Part shown: positions 1 through 7,394 of the stretch, one piece after another
How the letters are laid out: each line of letters begins with the position of its first letter
Position numbering within the stretch: the first letter of the stretch is position 1
NCBI GenBank assembly: GCA_017618715.1
Contig: JAFZTS010000002.1
Span: 1-64,000 of the forward strand
DNA from: Bacteroidales bacterium
GTDB taxonomy: Bacteria; Bacteroidota; Bacteroidia; Bacteroidales; UBA3663
DNA length: 64,000 nucleotides
Reading direction: 5' to 3'
Made by a program: the position numbers and the translations under genes
Notes under the pieces: model-generated
What the model was told of the DNA's origin: nothing
Database searches by the model: none
What the model saw: only the letters and a program-made list of their open reading frames with translations

Positions 1-17
1 CCACGTCTCAAATCCAT
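1..17 (-). CDS. Start of a leftward gene, cut by the window edge
   Basis: Only the first five codons (M-D-L-R-R) are inside the window, so the product cannot be named. The start is supported by an unusually good Shine-Dalgarno, AAGGAGGTG at 23-31 read on the minus strand, about five bases before the ATG. Most Bacteroidetes genes lack such a site. Two tandem promoters with phased TGGACA boxes (78-141 and 174-237) point at this gene, leaving a leader of about 55 nt from the nearer one. The rest of the gene lies outside the sequence. Confidence 0.55.
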
Positions 18-77
18 TTTCACCTCCTTTTACTTGTTATATCTCGTCTTTGTTTTCGAGTTGTCGAAAAGGACGCT

Positions 78-141
78 GCAAAGTTACGAAAAATGAATTT
101 GGCACTGTCCAGCTATGTCCATTTGTGTCCAGTTTTGTCCA
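78..141 (-). promoter_or_regulatory. Phased TGGACA promoter, copy A
   Basis: On the minus strand the Bacteroidetes -7 element TAACTTTGC lies at 86-78. Upstream are four TGGACA boxes (TGTCCA on plus at 106, 116, 126 and 136), spaced exactly 10 bp, about one helical turn. The nearest box is 19 nt from the TA of the -7 element, where the usual TTTG would be; there is no TTTG there. The spacer begins GTGCCAAATT, shared with copy B. The regular phasing suggests an activator or repressor binding one DNA face; that is inference. Confidence 0.7.
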
Positions 142-173
142 CCTATGACATAGAACATCTCCTCATTTACGTT

Positions 174-237
174 GCAAAGTTACACAATCGAAATTTGGCA
201 CTGTCCAAATTTGTCCAATTTTGTCCATATTTGTCCA
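174..237 (-). promoter_or_regulatory. Phased TGGACA promoter, copy B
   Basis: This is a second copy with the same geometry as copy A. The -7 TAACTTTGC is at 182-174 on the minus strand, and TGTCCA boxes on plus start at 202, 212, 222 and 232, with 19 nt between the nearest box and the -7 TA. The sequence between the copies is not conserved outside the boxes, the GTGCCAAATT spacer start and the -7 region. The leftward gene at the window edge thus seems to have duplicated promoters. Confidence 0.7.
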
Positions 238-273
238 TTTGTTTTCGGGACGTCTCCACCTTTCCCTCATAAT

Positions 274-293
274 ATTTGGAAAGTGTTCCAAAT
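274..293. promoter_or_regulatory. Perfect 8-bp inverted repeat
   Basis: ATTTGGAA and TTCCAAAT are separated by the four bases AGTG. There is no adjoining T-run, so a terminator is unlikely; an operator is possible. It lies between the phased promoters and the secreted-protein gene at 539. The remaining bases from 294 to 538 are AT-rich and show no other feature I can support; no good TTTG/TAnnTTTG promoter for the gene at 539 was found. Confidence 0.35.
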
Positions 294-538
294 TACCTTA
301 TCCACTCTATTTTGACTTTGCGTAATCGGTTGTCATTGGATCTGAAGATGAAAAATGGAAGTTTTTTGCAATTGGATGAGAATTGATTTGGACATATTGT
401 TTTTTTTTGATATTATTGCACGTCATATTCATACATAAATACATATAGATATAATAGTTCATCAATAGAATCAACACAATATTATCTTTCAAAAGATTTA
501 AAAAAATGATTCCCAAAATATTAAACATGTAAAAAACA

Positions 539-1159
539 ATGAAACGTTATTTGATTATTTGTTTATTTGTCCATTTGAGTATTCAGGTAATGGGACAACC
601 GTACTTGGAGAAATCACAATTCGATGATCGCTTCGCAGCGGTAATCGAAACAAACAATTATGTTTTTTCATTGATTGGCTCAAGAAAGAAAGCATCAACA
701 AGTAATTTTTATACCTATATGTTTTCCAATAGTAGTGGCACTCCCATGGTCGCTGTTTATCTAACCTTTGGAGAGCCTTATCTAATGCATGATTGGGAAA
801 ATAATAAACAATATTATCTGGGTTATACTGTCATTGAGCGAGATACCATCCTGTTTTATTCCGACATATTTGACTTTTACCCCAATGGCGTTGCGGAGGA
901 TTATTTAAAGGGCTTCAATATCACTAATGATAGTACTTTTGATAATTATTATCATCCACATCATTGGTATGAAGCTGGATTAGACGATCCCCCATATAAG
1001 ACATTTAAGATAAAGAGAAATGGCCGATTGTCAATAGTAGATAAAAAACAATTCTTTAAGAAATCTAAATGGTACATAAAAACATATAGGAATACTTCAC
1101 CTCCGCCACCACCGCCAAAACTACCTCGAAAAATGAGAGATCATTTTGATGAGAAGTAA
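539..1159 (+). CDS. Secreted protein of unknown function
   Basis: The 206-residue product starts with a signal peptide (MKRYLIICLFVHLSIQVMGQ, cut likely after the MGQ region), so it is exported. No family was recognised. The body is aromatic-rich (many F, Y and W) with no obvious catalytic motif. Near the C-terminus is a run of seven prolines (about residues 189-195) followed by a basic segment. The gene is AT-rich compared with the genes that follow and stands alone, convergent with the barrel gene at 1333. Low GC, no recognised homologue and a position beside unusual promoters hint at acquired DNA. Confidence 0.6.
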   Translation: MKRYLIICLFVHLSIQVMGQPYLEKSQFDDRFAAVIETNNYVFSLIGSRKKASTSNFYTYMFSNSSGTPMVAVYLTFGEPYLMHDWENNKQYYLGYTVIERDTILFYSDIFDFYPNGVAEDYLKGFNITNDSTFDNYYHPHHWYEAGLDDPPYKTFKIKRNGRLSIVDKKQFFKKSKWYIKTYRNTSPPPPPPKLPRKMRDHFDEK

Positions 1160-1239
1160 TTATGTCCTTCCCTGAAATATCATGACCAGCACAGCACAAC
1201 ACTGAATAATCAGTACTTTCTCACCTTATCTGCAAAAAA

Positions 1240-1275
1240 CTGAAGGCGCGACATCATACGATGCCGCGCCTTCAG
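1240..1275 (-). terminator. Distal hairpin of a tandem minus-strand terminator
   Basis: An 11-bp perfect stem, CTGAAGGCGCG with CGCGCCTTCAG, is extended by CATC/GATG inside. On the minus strand the stem is followed by a T6 run (plus A-run at 1234-1239), so it would stop leftward transcription from the barrel gene. On the plus strand no T-run follows. Confidence 0.65.
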
Positions 1276-1295
1276 TAGATTATAAACAAGAAAAC

Positions 1296-1321
1296 ACAAA
1301 AAACCCGACTATTAGCCGGGT
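1296..1321 (-). terminator. Proximal terminator of the barrel gene
   Basis: ACCCGACT and AGCCGGGT form an 8-bp stem with one mismatch around a three-base loop. Read on the minus strand it is followed by TTTTTTG. It lies just after the stop of the gene at 1333-1935, so that gene has two terminators in series. Confidence 0.65.
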
Positions 1322-1332
1322 ATTATAAGTTT

Positions 1333-1935
1333 TTAGAAATTATACGCCATACGAAATGTAAGCGAATGGATGTGGATTCCGCCAGACGATAAACCATGAT
1401 GTTGTTTGAGGTTGGTGAGGCAAATATAGCCATCAATGCCGACGCTGAAATGGCGGGCGAATTGATAACTGGCGGTAGGCTGCAGTCCAAGGGAGAAGGT
1501 TTTGCACTTATTCAGATTGTTCAAGGGCGAACGGGGATCTGCATCCATGTAATAGGTGTCATTATTAGTGCAGAACGAGAGCACTGGGCCGAAACCAAAA
1601 GTAAAGTACCGCTTACCGACACCTGTATGGTATCGAACAAGGAAGGGGACATCGAGGAAGGAGAAGGAATCGTAGTCATAACCATCGAAGTATTCGTAAA
1701 GAGCTCCTTCAATCACTGAGCGGTAAGCCACGCCTGGCATTACCGACCAATGAGGAGACATTCGATAAGACAGGCCATAGCCCGCCACGATCGACACTCC
1801 TTCTTCTCCTTCGCCGTCCTTGTAGTCCAAAATGAAACCCTGGCCCAAATAGAAGTTGTTTTCCCACCGCTTCTCCTGCGCACTTACGCTGAATAGGGTT
1901 ATCAAGAACAGAATGAAGATAATAATCTTTCTCAT
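1333..1935 (-). CDS. Outer-membrane beta-barrel protein, porin/PorT-like family
   Basis: The 200-residue precursor has a clear signal peptide (about residues 1-19, ending FSVSAQ) and then alternating aromatic/polar strands: YLGQGFILDY, SIVAGYGLSYRM, YFTFGFGPVLSF, FSLGLQPTASYQF and a final FRMAYNF. A terminal Phe is the usual beta-signal of outer-membrane proteins. This fits the small eight-strand 'outer membrane beta-barrel' families common in Bacteroidetes. The specific role is unknown; such proteins range from structural barrels to T9SS PorT. It is a single gene with two terminators behind it and a short AT-rich upstream region of about 100 bp. Confidence 0.7.
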   Translation of the reverse strand: MRKIIIFILFLITLFSVSAQEKRWENNFYLGQGFILDYKDGEGEEGVSIVAGYGLSYRMSPHWSVMPGVAYRSVIEGALYEYFDGYDYDSFSFLDVPFLVRYHTGVGKRYFTFGFGPVLSFCTNNDTYYMDADPRSPLNNLNKCKTFSLGLQPTASYQFARHFSVGIDGYICLTNLKQHHGLSSGGIHIHSLTFRMAYNF

Positions 1936-2042
1936 TTCTTATGTTTAATTGTTGAAACATGTATTTCTTTCAAATCAAAAAATGCATCAACAAAAGAAAT
2001 CTTGCATGACTCCGTGTGAAAAAATGTCTTATACTACATCTT

Positions 2043-4448
2043 TTACATTCCCATCGAAGGAGGAGCCGCCTCGGCAGAAATGCCTCGCTGCATGTTCGGC
2101 TCGGGGCCCATCACGACTTCGAGGACACCACCGAGGGCGATGTCTTCATGACGGATGTAGTTGAGGTCGTAGGGCTTGCCGTTGAGGGTGACGCTTTGAA
2201 TATAGACGTTCTCGGGTGAAGCGTTTTGAACCGTCATCTTGAAGTCTTTGCCATTGGAACCGTGGATTGTGAGTTGGTCGAAACAAGGAGAACCCAACGC
2301 ATAATACGGTATGCCAGGACAAACAGGATAGAAGCCCATTGCCGAGAAGATATACCATGCCGACATCTGACCTGCATCGTCATTGCCTGCCAAGCCATCG
2401 GCAGCCAGACCGTATTCGTCGTTCATGATTTGACGTACGCGCTGCTGCGTCTTCCAAGGTTGTCCCACATAATCGTAGAGATAGCTGATCTGATGGCAAG
2501 GCTCATTGCCATGCCAATAGCGTCCCCCTTCGAAAATAGTATCCAATTTGGTAGCAAAGGCTTCAGGTCCACCCATAAGCTCAGCAAGACCAGCGATGTC
2601 GTGAGGAACATACCACGTGTAGTGGCAGGGCTTGCCTTCGCAAATGTACTTCTGGAAGCTGAACGGATCGCCGTTAACCCAAGTGCCGTCCTCGTTGCGC
2701 CCATCGACCCAACCCAAGGCAGGATTATATACATTCTTATAATACGCTGCACGCTTGAACAAATCATCAGCCACACTATCGTGCCCCAATTCGCGGGCGA
2801 AGAGCGAGAGCACATAGTCATCGTAGGCATACTCCATCGTGCGGCTGGTCTGTTCACGCTTGTGGAAGGCCTCCAGCACCTCGTCCTGCACGGGAATATA
2901 TCCATACTTGAGATAACTCGTCAAGGCGCGTCGTCCCTTGCCTTGCTCATAATCGGCAAATGAGGCGGGCTGTTCGTAAGCATTCTTCAGGAGAGCTTCG
3001 TATGCCTTTTGAACATCAAAGTTACGAATCCCTTTGAAATAGGCATCAGCCGTTAAAGAAGCTACATGGTCGCCAATCATCTCAGAGGTGTAACTGTTCC
3101 AGCAAGGGAAGATAGGGAGCCAGCCTCCATCGTCATATTTGTCGAGCAGCGACTGTACCATCTGTCCAGCTTTCTCAGGCTCGATGATACACATCAATGG
3201 ATGCATGGCACGATAGGTATCCCACATCGAATAATCCTCGTAGTAGGTGCCATCGGTGTGACGAATCTCCGAGCCACCTGCATAACTGGGGTAAGAGCCA
3301 TCGCAGTCGTTGAACTCGCGAGGCAGGAAAGAGGCATGATAGAGCGAGGTATAGAAGCTGGTCAGTAATGCGCGGTCGCTGCTCTTGGCCTCAATGCGTC
3401 CCAACGTCTGCTGCCACGTATCGGTCAACGTCTTCTGCAATGCATCAAAATCCCATGCTGGAATCTCCTTGGCAAGATTAGCCTTGGCATGGGCAATATC
3501 GGTGAACGACGATGCTGCCTTCACCAAAACCGTTTCCCCAGCCTCCACATGGAACTTCACGTATGCTCCCACTTCATGCACTTCGGGCTCGGGCACGAAC
3601 TTACGCTCATAGACGAGACCTTCGTTAGGCGTGTCGATACAGGTCTTTCCCTCCAACTTGCCGTTGCAGTTATAGACTCCGCCCTCCAGAATCTCCTTGT
3701 TCACCTTGACAACGAAATGTCCGTCAAAGCCAGCATATTCGCCCCAACCCTGATAGATGCGATGCACAGGATTCGAGCCCGTCATCTCCCCTGTCTCAGG
3801 GTCAAAGGCTACACGACCCAAGCCTTCGTCACTGTTGGGATTCATCACCAAATACACATCACCAGCCTCCTTGTAGGTGAAACGGAAGATAGCTGAGCGC
3901 GAAGCAGCGGTCATTTCGGTCAGAATCCCATAATCCTGTAGCTCCACACTATAATAGGCAGGGGTCGATACCTCCTCATCATGACTGAACTTCGATCCTC
4001 GCTCCAGCGGATTGGTAATCAGTTCGCCACCCAAAGGCATGAGCGTAAACGAGCCATAGTCCTGCGTCATACCGCCCACAATCCAATGACTGTTGCGGAA
4101 ACCTTGTATCTCCTCGTCCTGATAATAGTAGGGAGAAATCTCCTTCTGTTCGGTATCCTCGGTCTGAGCTACCCAGAAGTTCATTCCATGCGGAACAAGG
4201 ACGGCAGGAATACATTGTCCAGGGTCATGGGCCTGGTCATAGCCTGCCATCGTTCCCTTCTTGCTTGTCGGAATGGGCTTCTGTTTGCGTACAGTGCCCC
4301 ACAGACCTGCAGCATCTTCGCTATAGTGTGCTCCTGTGCCGATCATGGTATCGACATACTTCATGTAGTCTTTTGTCTCAGGTTGCTTCCTGCATGATGT
4401 CAAGGCAAAAAGAAACAGGATAGATGTGAACAATAACGACTTATTCAT
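2043..4448 (-). CDS. GH92 alpha-mannosidase lipoprotein
   Basis: The product removes alpha-linked mannose from glycans, as known for GH92 (calcium-dependent, inverting). The 801-residue protein starts MNKSLLFTSILFLFALTSC, a lipoprotein signal with LTSC lipobox, so it is probably anchored facing the periplasm or outside. I chose this ATG at 4448 rather than the upstream in-frame one at 4559 because the signal peptide begins here. Family signatures are visible: GTGAHY near the N-terminus, EIQGFRNSHWIVGG, GNEPCHQISYLYDYVG and GNDDAGQMSAWYIFSAMGFY, with the acidic residues used for catalysis. It follows the DUF4954 gene, but a terminator at 4464-4498 separates them. No transporter pair adjoins it. 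Confidence 0.88.
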   Translation of the reverse strand: MNKSLLFTSILFLFALTSCRKQPETKDYMKYVDTMIGTGAHYSEDAAGLWGTVRKQKPIPTSKKGTMAGYDQAHDPGQCIPAVLVPHGMNFWVAQTEDTEQKEISPYYYQDEEIQGFRNSHWIVGGMTQDYGSFTLMPLGGELITNPLERGSKFSHDEEVSTPAYYSVELQDYGILTEMTAASRSAIFRFTYKEAGDVYLVMNPNSDEGLGRVAFDPETGEMTGSNPVHRIYQGWGEYAGFDGHFVVKVNKEILEGGVYNCNGKLEGKTCIDTPNEGLVYERKFVPEPEVHEVGAYVKFHVEAGETVLVKAASSFTDIAHAKANLAKEIPAWDFDALQKTLTDTWQQTLGRIEAKSSDRALLTSFYTSLYHASFLPREFNDCDGSYPSYAGGSEIRHTDGTYYEDYSMWDTYRAMHPLMCIIEPEKAGQMVQSLLDKYDDGGWLPIFPCWNSYTSEMIGDHVASLTADAYFKGIRNFDVQKAYEALLKNAYEQPASFADYEQGKGRRALTSYLKYGYIPVQDEVLEAFHKREQTSRTMEYAYDDYVLSLFARELGHDSVADDLFKRAAYYKNVYNPALGWVDGRNEDGTWVNGDPFSFQKYICEGKPCHYTWYVPHDIAGLAELMGGPEAFATKLDTIFEGGRYWHGNEPCHQISYLYDYVGQPWKTQQRVRQIMNDEYGLAADGLAGNDDAGQMSAWYIFSAMGFYPVCPGIPYYALGSPCFDQLTIHGSNGKDFKMTVQNASPENVYIQSVTLNGKPYDLNYIRHEDIALGGVLEVVMGPEPNMQRGISAEAAPPSMGM

Positions 4449-4463
4449 ATTTCGTGTTTTATG

Positions 4464-4498
4464 AAAAAAGCTCCCTGAAACCAACAGAGACAGGGAGC
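4464..4498 (-). terminator. Terminator of the DUF4954 gene
   Basis: GCTCCCTG and CAGGGAGC form a perfect 8-bp stem with a 13-nt loop; on the minus strand a T6 run follows directly. It sits between the DUF4954 stop and the GH92 start, so the two genes are probably separate transcripts or joined by partial read-through. Confidence 0.75.
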
Positions 4499-4540
4499 AT
4501 AGGTACTGAAAGACAATAAAGGGAATGGAATGCGAAGAGA

Positions 4541-6130
4541 TTACAAATCGATGTTGCAAGCTGCAATATCCATCTCGCCATCGGCATCGAGTGCCGCATT
4601 CCAGGTTTCTGCAGCCGACTTGCCGCCTTCAATCAGGCTCTCCTTCTCGGCGATGTCGAAGTGTGCTGCCAACCAGTTGTATTCGAACACTGGGAGCTGG
4701 GGATGAAGATCTTCGAACGACTTGCCCTCACGCAGGGTTTCAAGCAACTCCTTGCGAGGCACAAGCATTCCACCATAATCTGCCCATTCGCCAGTACCAG
4801 CCTCTCCTGGTTCTGTGCCGTAGATGCCCAGATTGTCCAAAACCTGAAGCTCCTGGCCGACATACATGTCGATGGCCTGCTGATAGCGATCCAAGCCACG
4901 CTTGATGTGGCGAGCATGGATGAAGCAGCCTTGGAAATCGGTCTCGCCAGTATTCTTGAGCTTCTTCAGAATCTTCATGCCGCGCAGGATATATCCGATG
5001 CTGAACGGATTGAACAACGTGAAATTGAGTCGGTCGCGGCGTGCCCCTTCAACATTCGAACGCTTGTCGCGCCTTGGCCACTTGTTCGCATCGCGGCGGG
5101 TACCCACACTACCGAGGTTCTGTCCGGGCACAACGATGGTCTTGCCATTTCCATCTTCGGTGATAAGCGAGAAGGGAAGGTCGCGGAAGTCCTCGTGTCC
5201 CGTATGATGTCCGATGACGGTACTGAACACACCAGCCTGCATGGGCCAATAAACATAGCTCGAACTACCCAACTTGCAGCCACGCTGCAATTGTCCATAT
5301 TTGTTGGGACCAGTCTTGTATGAGTGGTTGCTCTGATTGCTGACCGAACCTGCGTTGAAGAACGAGGTCATGCAGCCAATCATCAGCGTGGCCTTGTGGT
5401 GACTTACGCTGTATGGACCAGCGAAATAGGCGCAAGCCTCACCATTCTCGAAGAAACAGTTGGCAAAGAACAGCGAATTGGCTGACGAATAAAGGCGTCC
5501 AATGTGGCAACCCTGGCCAACAAAGCTGTTGTCCATCTGAACAGCATCTTCAACCTTGCTATCCGAAAGGATGATGACATGCTCCAGAATACATCCATCA
5601 CCGATGAAACTGGGTGCACCAGGTAGGGTGACAACGCTAATATCCACCAGACGAACGGCACCTATTACCTTTGTGTTGGGCCCAAGATGAACATCTTTCA
5701 TCTCACGCACATCGCTCACATAGCAACCTTCCTCGATGATGCTTCCATCAGAGCGGATGCTTTCGGCATATTTGCGTGCCTTCTCGTGCAGCATGGCCAC
5801 TAACTCGGGTTCCTTGCGGGCTTCAATCACCTCAAAGGCAGCTTCCATCGAGGTCAATCCATCGTAGAGAATCACTTCGAGGCCGCCATCTTCCTTTAGG
5901 ACACTCACCTCAATGCCATTGGCAAAGGTGGTATCGCCGCTTGAACCAAGATTGCGGATATTGTCGAGGGTCACATTAGTCCCCAAGTAAACCTTTCCTG
6001 TGAAACGGACGTTATTGACCTGCGAGAGAACGAACGGATCGGCTACCAGCACATCGGCCCAATCCTTGGCAGAACAACCCTGCGACTGCAAGGTCTTGAT
6101 TTCCGCAGAAGTTAGAGAACGGTAGTTCAT
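4541..6130 (-). CDS. DUF4954 family left-handed beta-helix protein
   Basis: The 529-residue cytoplasmic protein (no signal peptide) resembles the Bacteroidales DUF4954 family. Residues roughly 40-330 show spaced hexapeptide-like turns (VYLGTNVTL, GSIIEEGCYV, VHLGPNTKVIGAVRL, SFIGDGCILEHVII, NSFVGQGCHIG) typical of left-handed parallel beta-helix acyltransferases and sugar-nucleotide enzymes. A basic GTRRDANKWPRRDKR segment follows, then an alpha-helical C-terminal part. A nucleotidyl- or acyltransferase-like fold is suggested but the reaction is unknown. It has its own promoter (6265-6296) with a 128-nt leader carrying direct repeats. Confidence 0.7.
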   Translation of the reverse strand: MNYRSLTSAEIKTLQSQGCSAKDWADVLVADPFVLSQVNNVRFTGKVYLGTNVTLDNIRNLGSSGDTTFANGIEVSVLKEDGGLEVILYDGLTSMEAAFEVIEARKEPELVAMLHEKARKYAESIRSDGSIIEEGCYVSDVREMKDVHLGPNTKVIGAVRLVDISVVTLPGAPSFIGDGCILEHVIILSDSKVEDAVQMDNSFVGQGCHIGRLYSSANSLFFANCFFENGEACAYFAGPYSVSHHKATLMIGCMTSFFNAGSVSNQSNHSYKTGPNKYGQLQRGCKLGSSSYVYWPMQAGVFSTVIGHHTGHEDFRDLPFSLITEDGNGKTIVVPGQNLGSVGTRRDANKWPRRDKRSNVEGARRDRLNFTLFNPFSIGYILRGMKILKKLKNTGETDFQGCFIHARHIKRGLDRYQQAIDMYVGQELQVLDNLGIYGTEPGEAGTGEWADYGGMLVPRKELLETLREGKSFEDLHPQLPVFEYNWLAAHFDIAEKESLIEGGKSAAETWNAALDADGEMDIAACNIDL

Positions 6131-6223
6131 ACGAATTATATTAATTGATGATAAATTTCTTAATCAAAGAACCGAAGGAACAAAACGCAACAACATCGGT
6201 GCAAGACTGTGCCTTCATCTTTT

Positions 6224-6264
6224 TTTACTATAAATAACGCGAATTATTTACTATAAACAACGCG
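6224..6264 (-). repeat. 18-bp direct repeat in the leader of the DUF4954 gene
   Basis: TTTACTATAAA-T/C-AACGCG occurs at 6224-6241 and again at 6247-6264, a 23-bp step with one mismatch. The pair lies immediately downstream of the -7 box of the minus-strand promoter, overlapping the likely transcription start. This would suit a regulator binding two sites or a duplicated initial-transcribed region. No known regulon was recognised. Confidence 0.5.
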
Positions 6265-6296
6265 CAAAGATAGGGAATCGAACGAAAAAAGCCAAA
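6265..6296 (-). promoter_or_regulatory. Promoter of the DUF4954 gene
   Basis: On the minus strand TTTG (CAAA at 6293-6296) is followed by 20 nt and TATCTTTG (CAAAGATA at 6265-6272), matching the Bacteroidetes primary sigma consensus. It leaves a leader of about 130 nt before the ATG at 6130. The opposite strand carries the promoter at 6385, so the 308-bp gap is a divergent control region. Confidence 0.7.
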
Positions 6297-6384
6297 TTTT
6301 TAATTAAATTTTTGCTTATTGAAGCCTAATCCTAATCATTTTTGGTCAAATTTGCACTTTCGTCTTCAATTTTTTTTGTGATTA

Positions 6385-6416
6385 TTTGGTCTTTTCGCCA
6401 AAAGACAATACCTTTG
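6385..6416 (+). promoter_or_regulatory. Promoter of the NAD(P)HX dehydratase gene
   Basis: TTTG at 6385-6388, 20 nt, then TACCTTTG at 6409-6416. Transcription would start near 6423, giving a very short leader before the ATG at 6439. Confidence 0.7.
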
Positions 6417-6438
6417 CATCAATCAAAAAAAGGACGAC

Positions 6439-7293
6439 ATGACAAGAGTTATCACCGAAGATTATCTAAGCCATCTGCTGCATGCCCGAGAGCCCTTCAG
6501 CCACAAAAACGATTTCGGCAATGCCCTGCTCGTCGCCGGCAGTCGTGGTATGATGGGAGCTGCCCTGCTTTCGGCAAGAGCCTGTATGCGCAGTGGTGTA
6601 GGCTTGCTTACCGTGCGTGTTCCCCGTTGCGGATACGAGATTATGCAATTGGGAATCCCCGAAGCGAAATGCGAAACCGACAACCGCACCGACTATCATA
6701 CCCATATCGAGTGGCACAGCGGCATTGATGCCGTAGCCATAGGTCCAGGACTGGGATTGAATGAAGAGACACAGGATGCATTCATCAACCTGCTGCATCA
6801 TGGACTGTCAACTCCCGGCTTGCCTGACCCTGCCCTTATCCTCGACGCTGATGCGCTAAACATCCTTTCCCTGCATCCCCAACTGTTTGACAAACTACCC
6901 AAAGATACCATCCTCACCCCTCATCCCGGTGAAGCCAAACGTCTCCTGACTGCTTCCGGATGCGGCAATTGCCTGGTTATGGCGATGAAATACAATGTCG
7001 TGGTCATCCTCAAAGACCATTATACCAACATTCATCTGCCCGACGGCAACATCTTCCGAAACGAAAACTTTGGTAATGCAGGAATGGCAGTTGGTGGCTC
7101 CGGCGATACATTGACCGGCATTCTCCTCGGACTTCGAGCACAAGGCTACAGTGCACAGGATGCTTCCATTCTCGGTGTGTCCCTCCATGCCATGGCAGCT
7201 GATTTGGCCATCGAACGAGGAGGCCAGAGCGAGGAGTCGCTCCTACCCTCCGACATCACAGCTTGGTTAGGCGCAGCCTTCAAGGAATTATAG
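6439..7293 (+). CDS. nnrD: ADP-dependent NAD(P)H-hydrate dehydratase
   Basis: NnrD converts damaged, hydrated NAD(P)H (NAD(P)HX) back to NAD(P)H using ADP; it is a cytoplasmic repair enzyme of the ribokinase-like fold. The 284-residue protein covers only the YjeF C-terminal domain. Visible signatures are GNALLVAGSRGMMGAA, AIGPGLG, ILDADALN, LTPHPGE and the C-terminal GNAGMAVGGSGDTLTG nucleotide-binding loop with its catalytic Asp. The partner NAD(P)HX epimerase (YjeF N-terminal domain) is often fused to this domain in bacteria, but is absent here, so it must be elsewhere or missing. The gene stands alone with its own promoter and terminator. Confidence 0.88.
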   Translation: MTRVITEDYLSHLLHAREPFSHKNDFGNALLVAGSRGMMGAALLSARACMRSGVGLLTVRVPRCGYEIMQLGIPEAKCETDNRTDYHTHIEWHSGIDAVAIGPGLGLNEETQDAFINLLHHGLSTPGLPDPALILDADALNILSLHPQLFDKLPKDTILTPHPGEAKRLLTASGCGNCLVMAMKYNVVVILKDHYTNIHLPDGNIFRNENFGNAGMAVGGSGDTLTGILLGLRAQGYSAQDASILGVSLHAMAADLAIERGGQSEESLLPSDITAWLGAAFKEL

Positions 7294-7325
7294 AAAGACC
7301 CTCTGAATCCTCCGCACCCCCTCTA

Positions 7326-7373
7326 TCCCCCGAACAGCAGGGGCAGAATACCTGCTTAGGGGGACTTTTTTTT
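7326..7373 (+). terminator. Terminator after nnrD
   Basis: TCCCCC...GCAGG pairs with CCTGC...GGGGGA around a small internal loop, followed by a T8 run. It faces the convergent MATE gene, which ends at 7395. Confidence 0.7.
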
Positions 7374-7394
7374 GTTCGACATCGGGTCTTCACC

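Noticed and set aside
307..528. 73-codon minus-strand frame near the left end
   Set aside because: It is very AT-rich with an implausible composition (I, L, N, Y, M) and no initiation signal; it is probably intergenic DNA.
2226..2963. 245-codon plus-strand frame inside the GH92 gene
   Set aside because: It is antisense to conserved GH92 motifs and has no recognisable domain.
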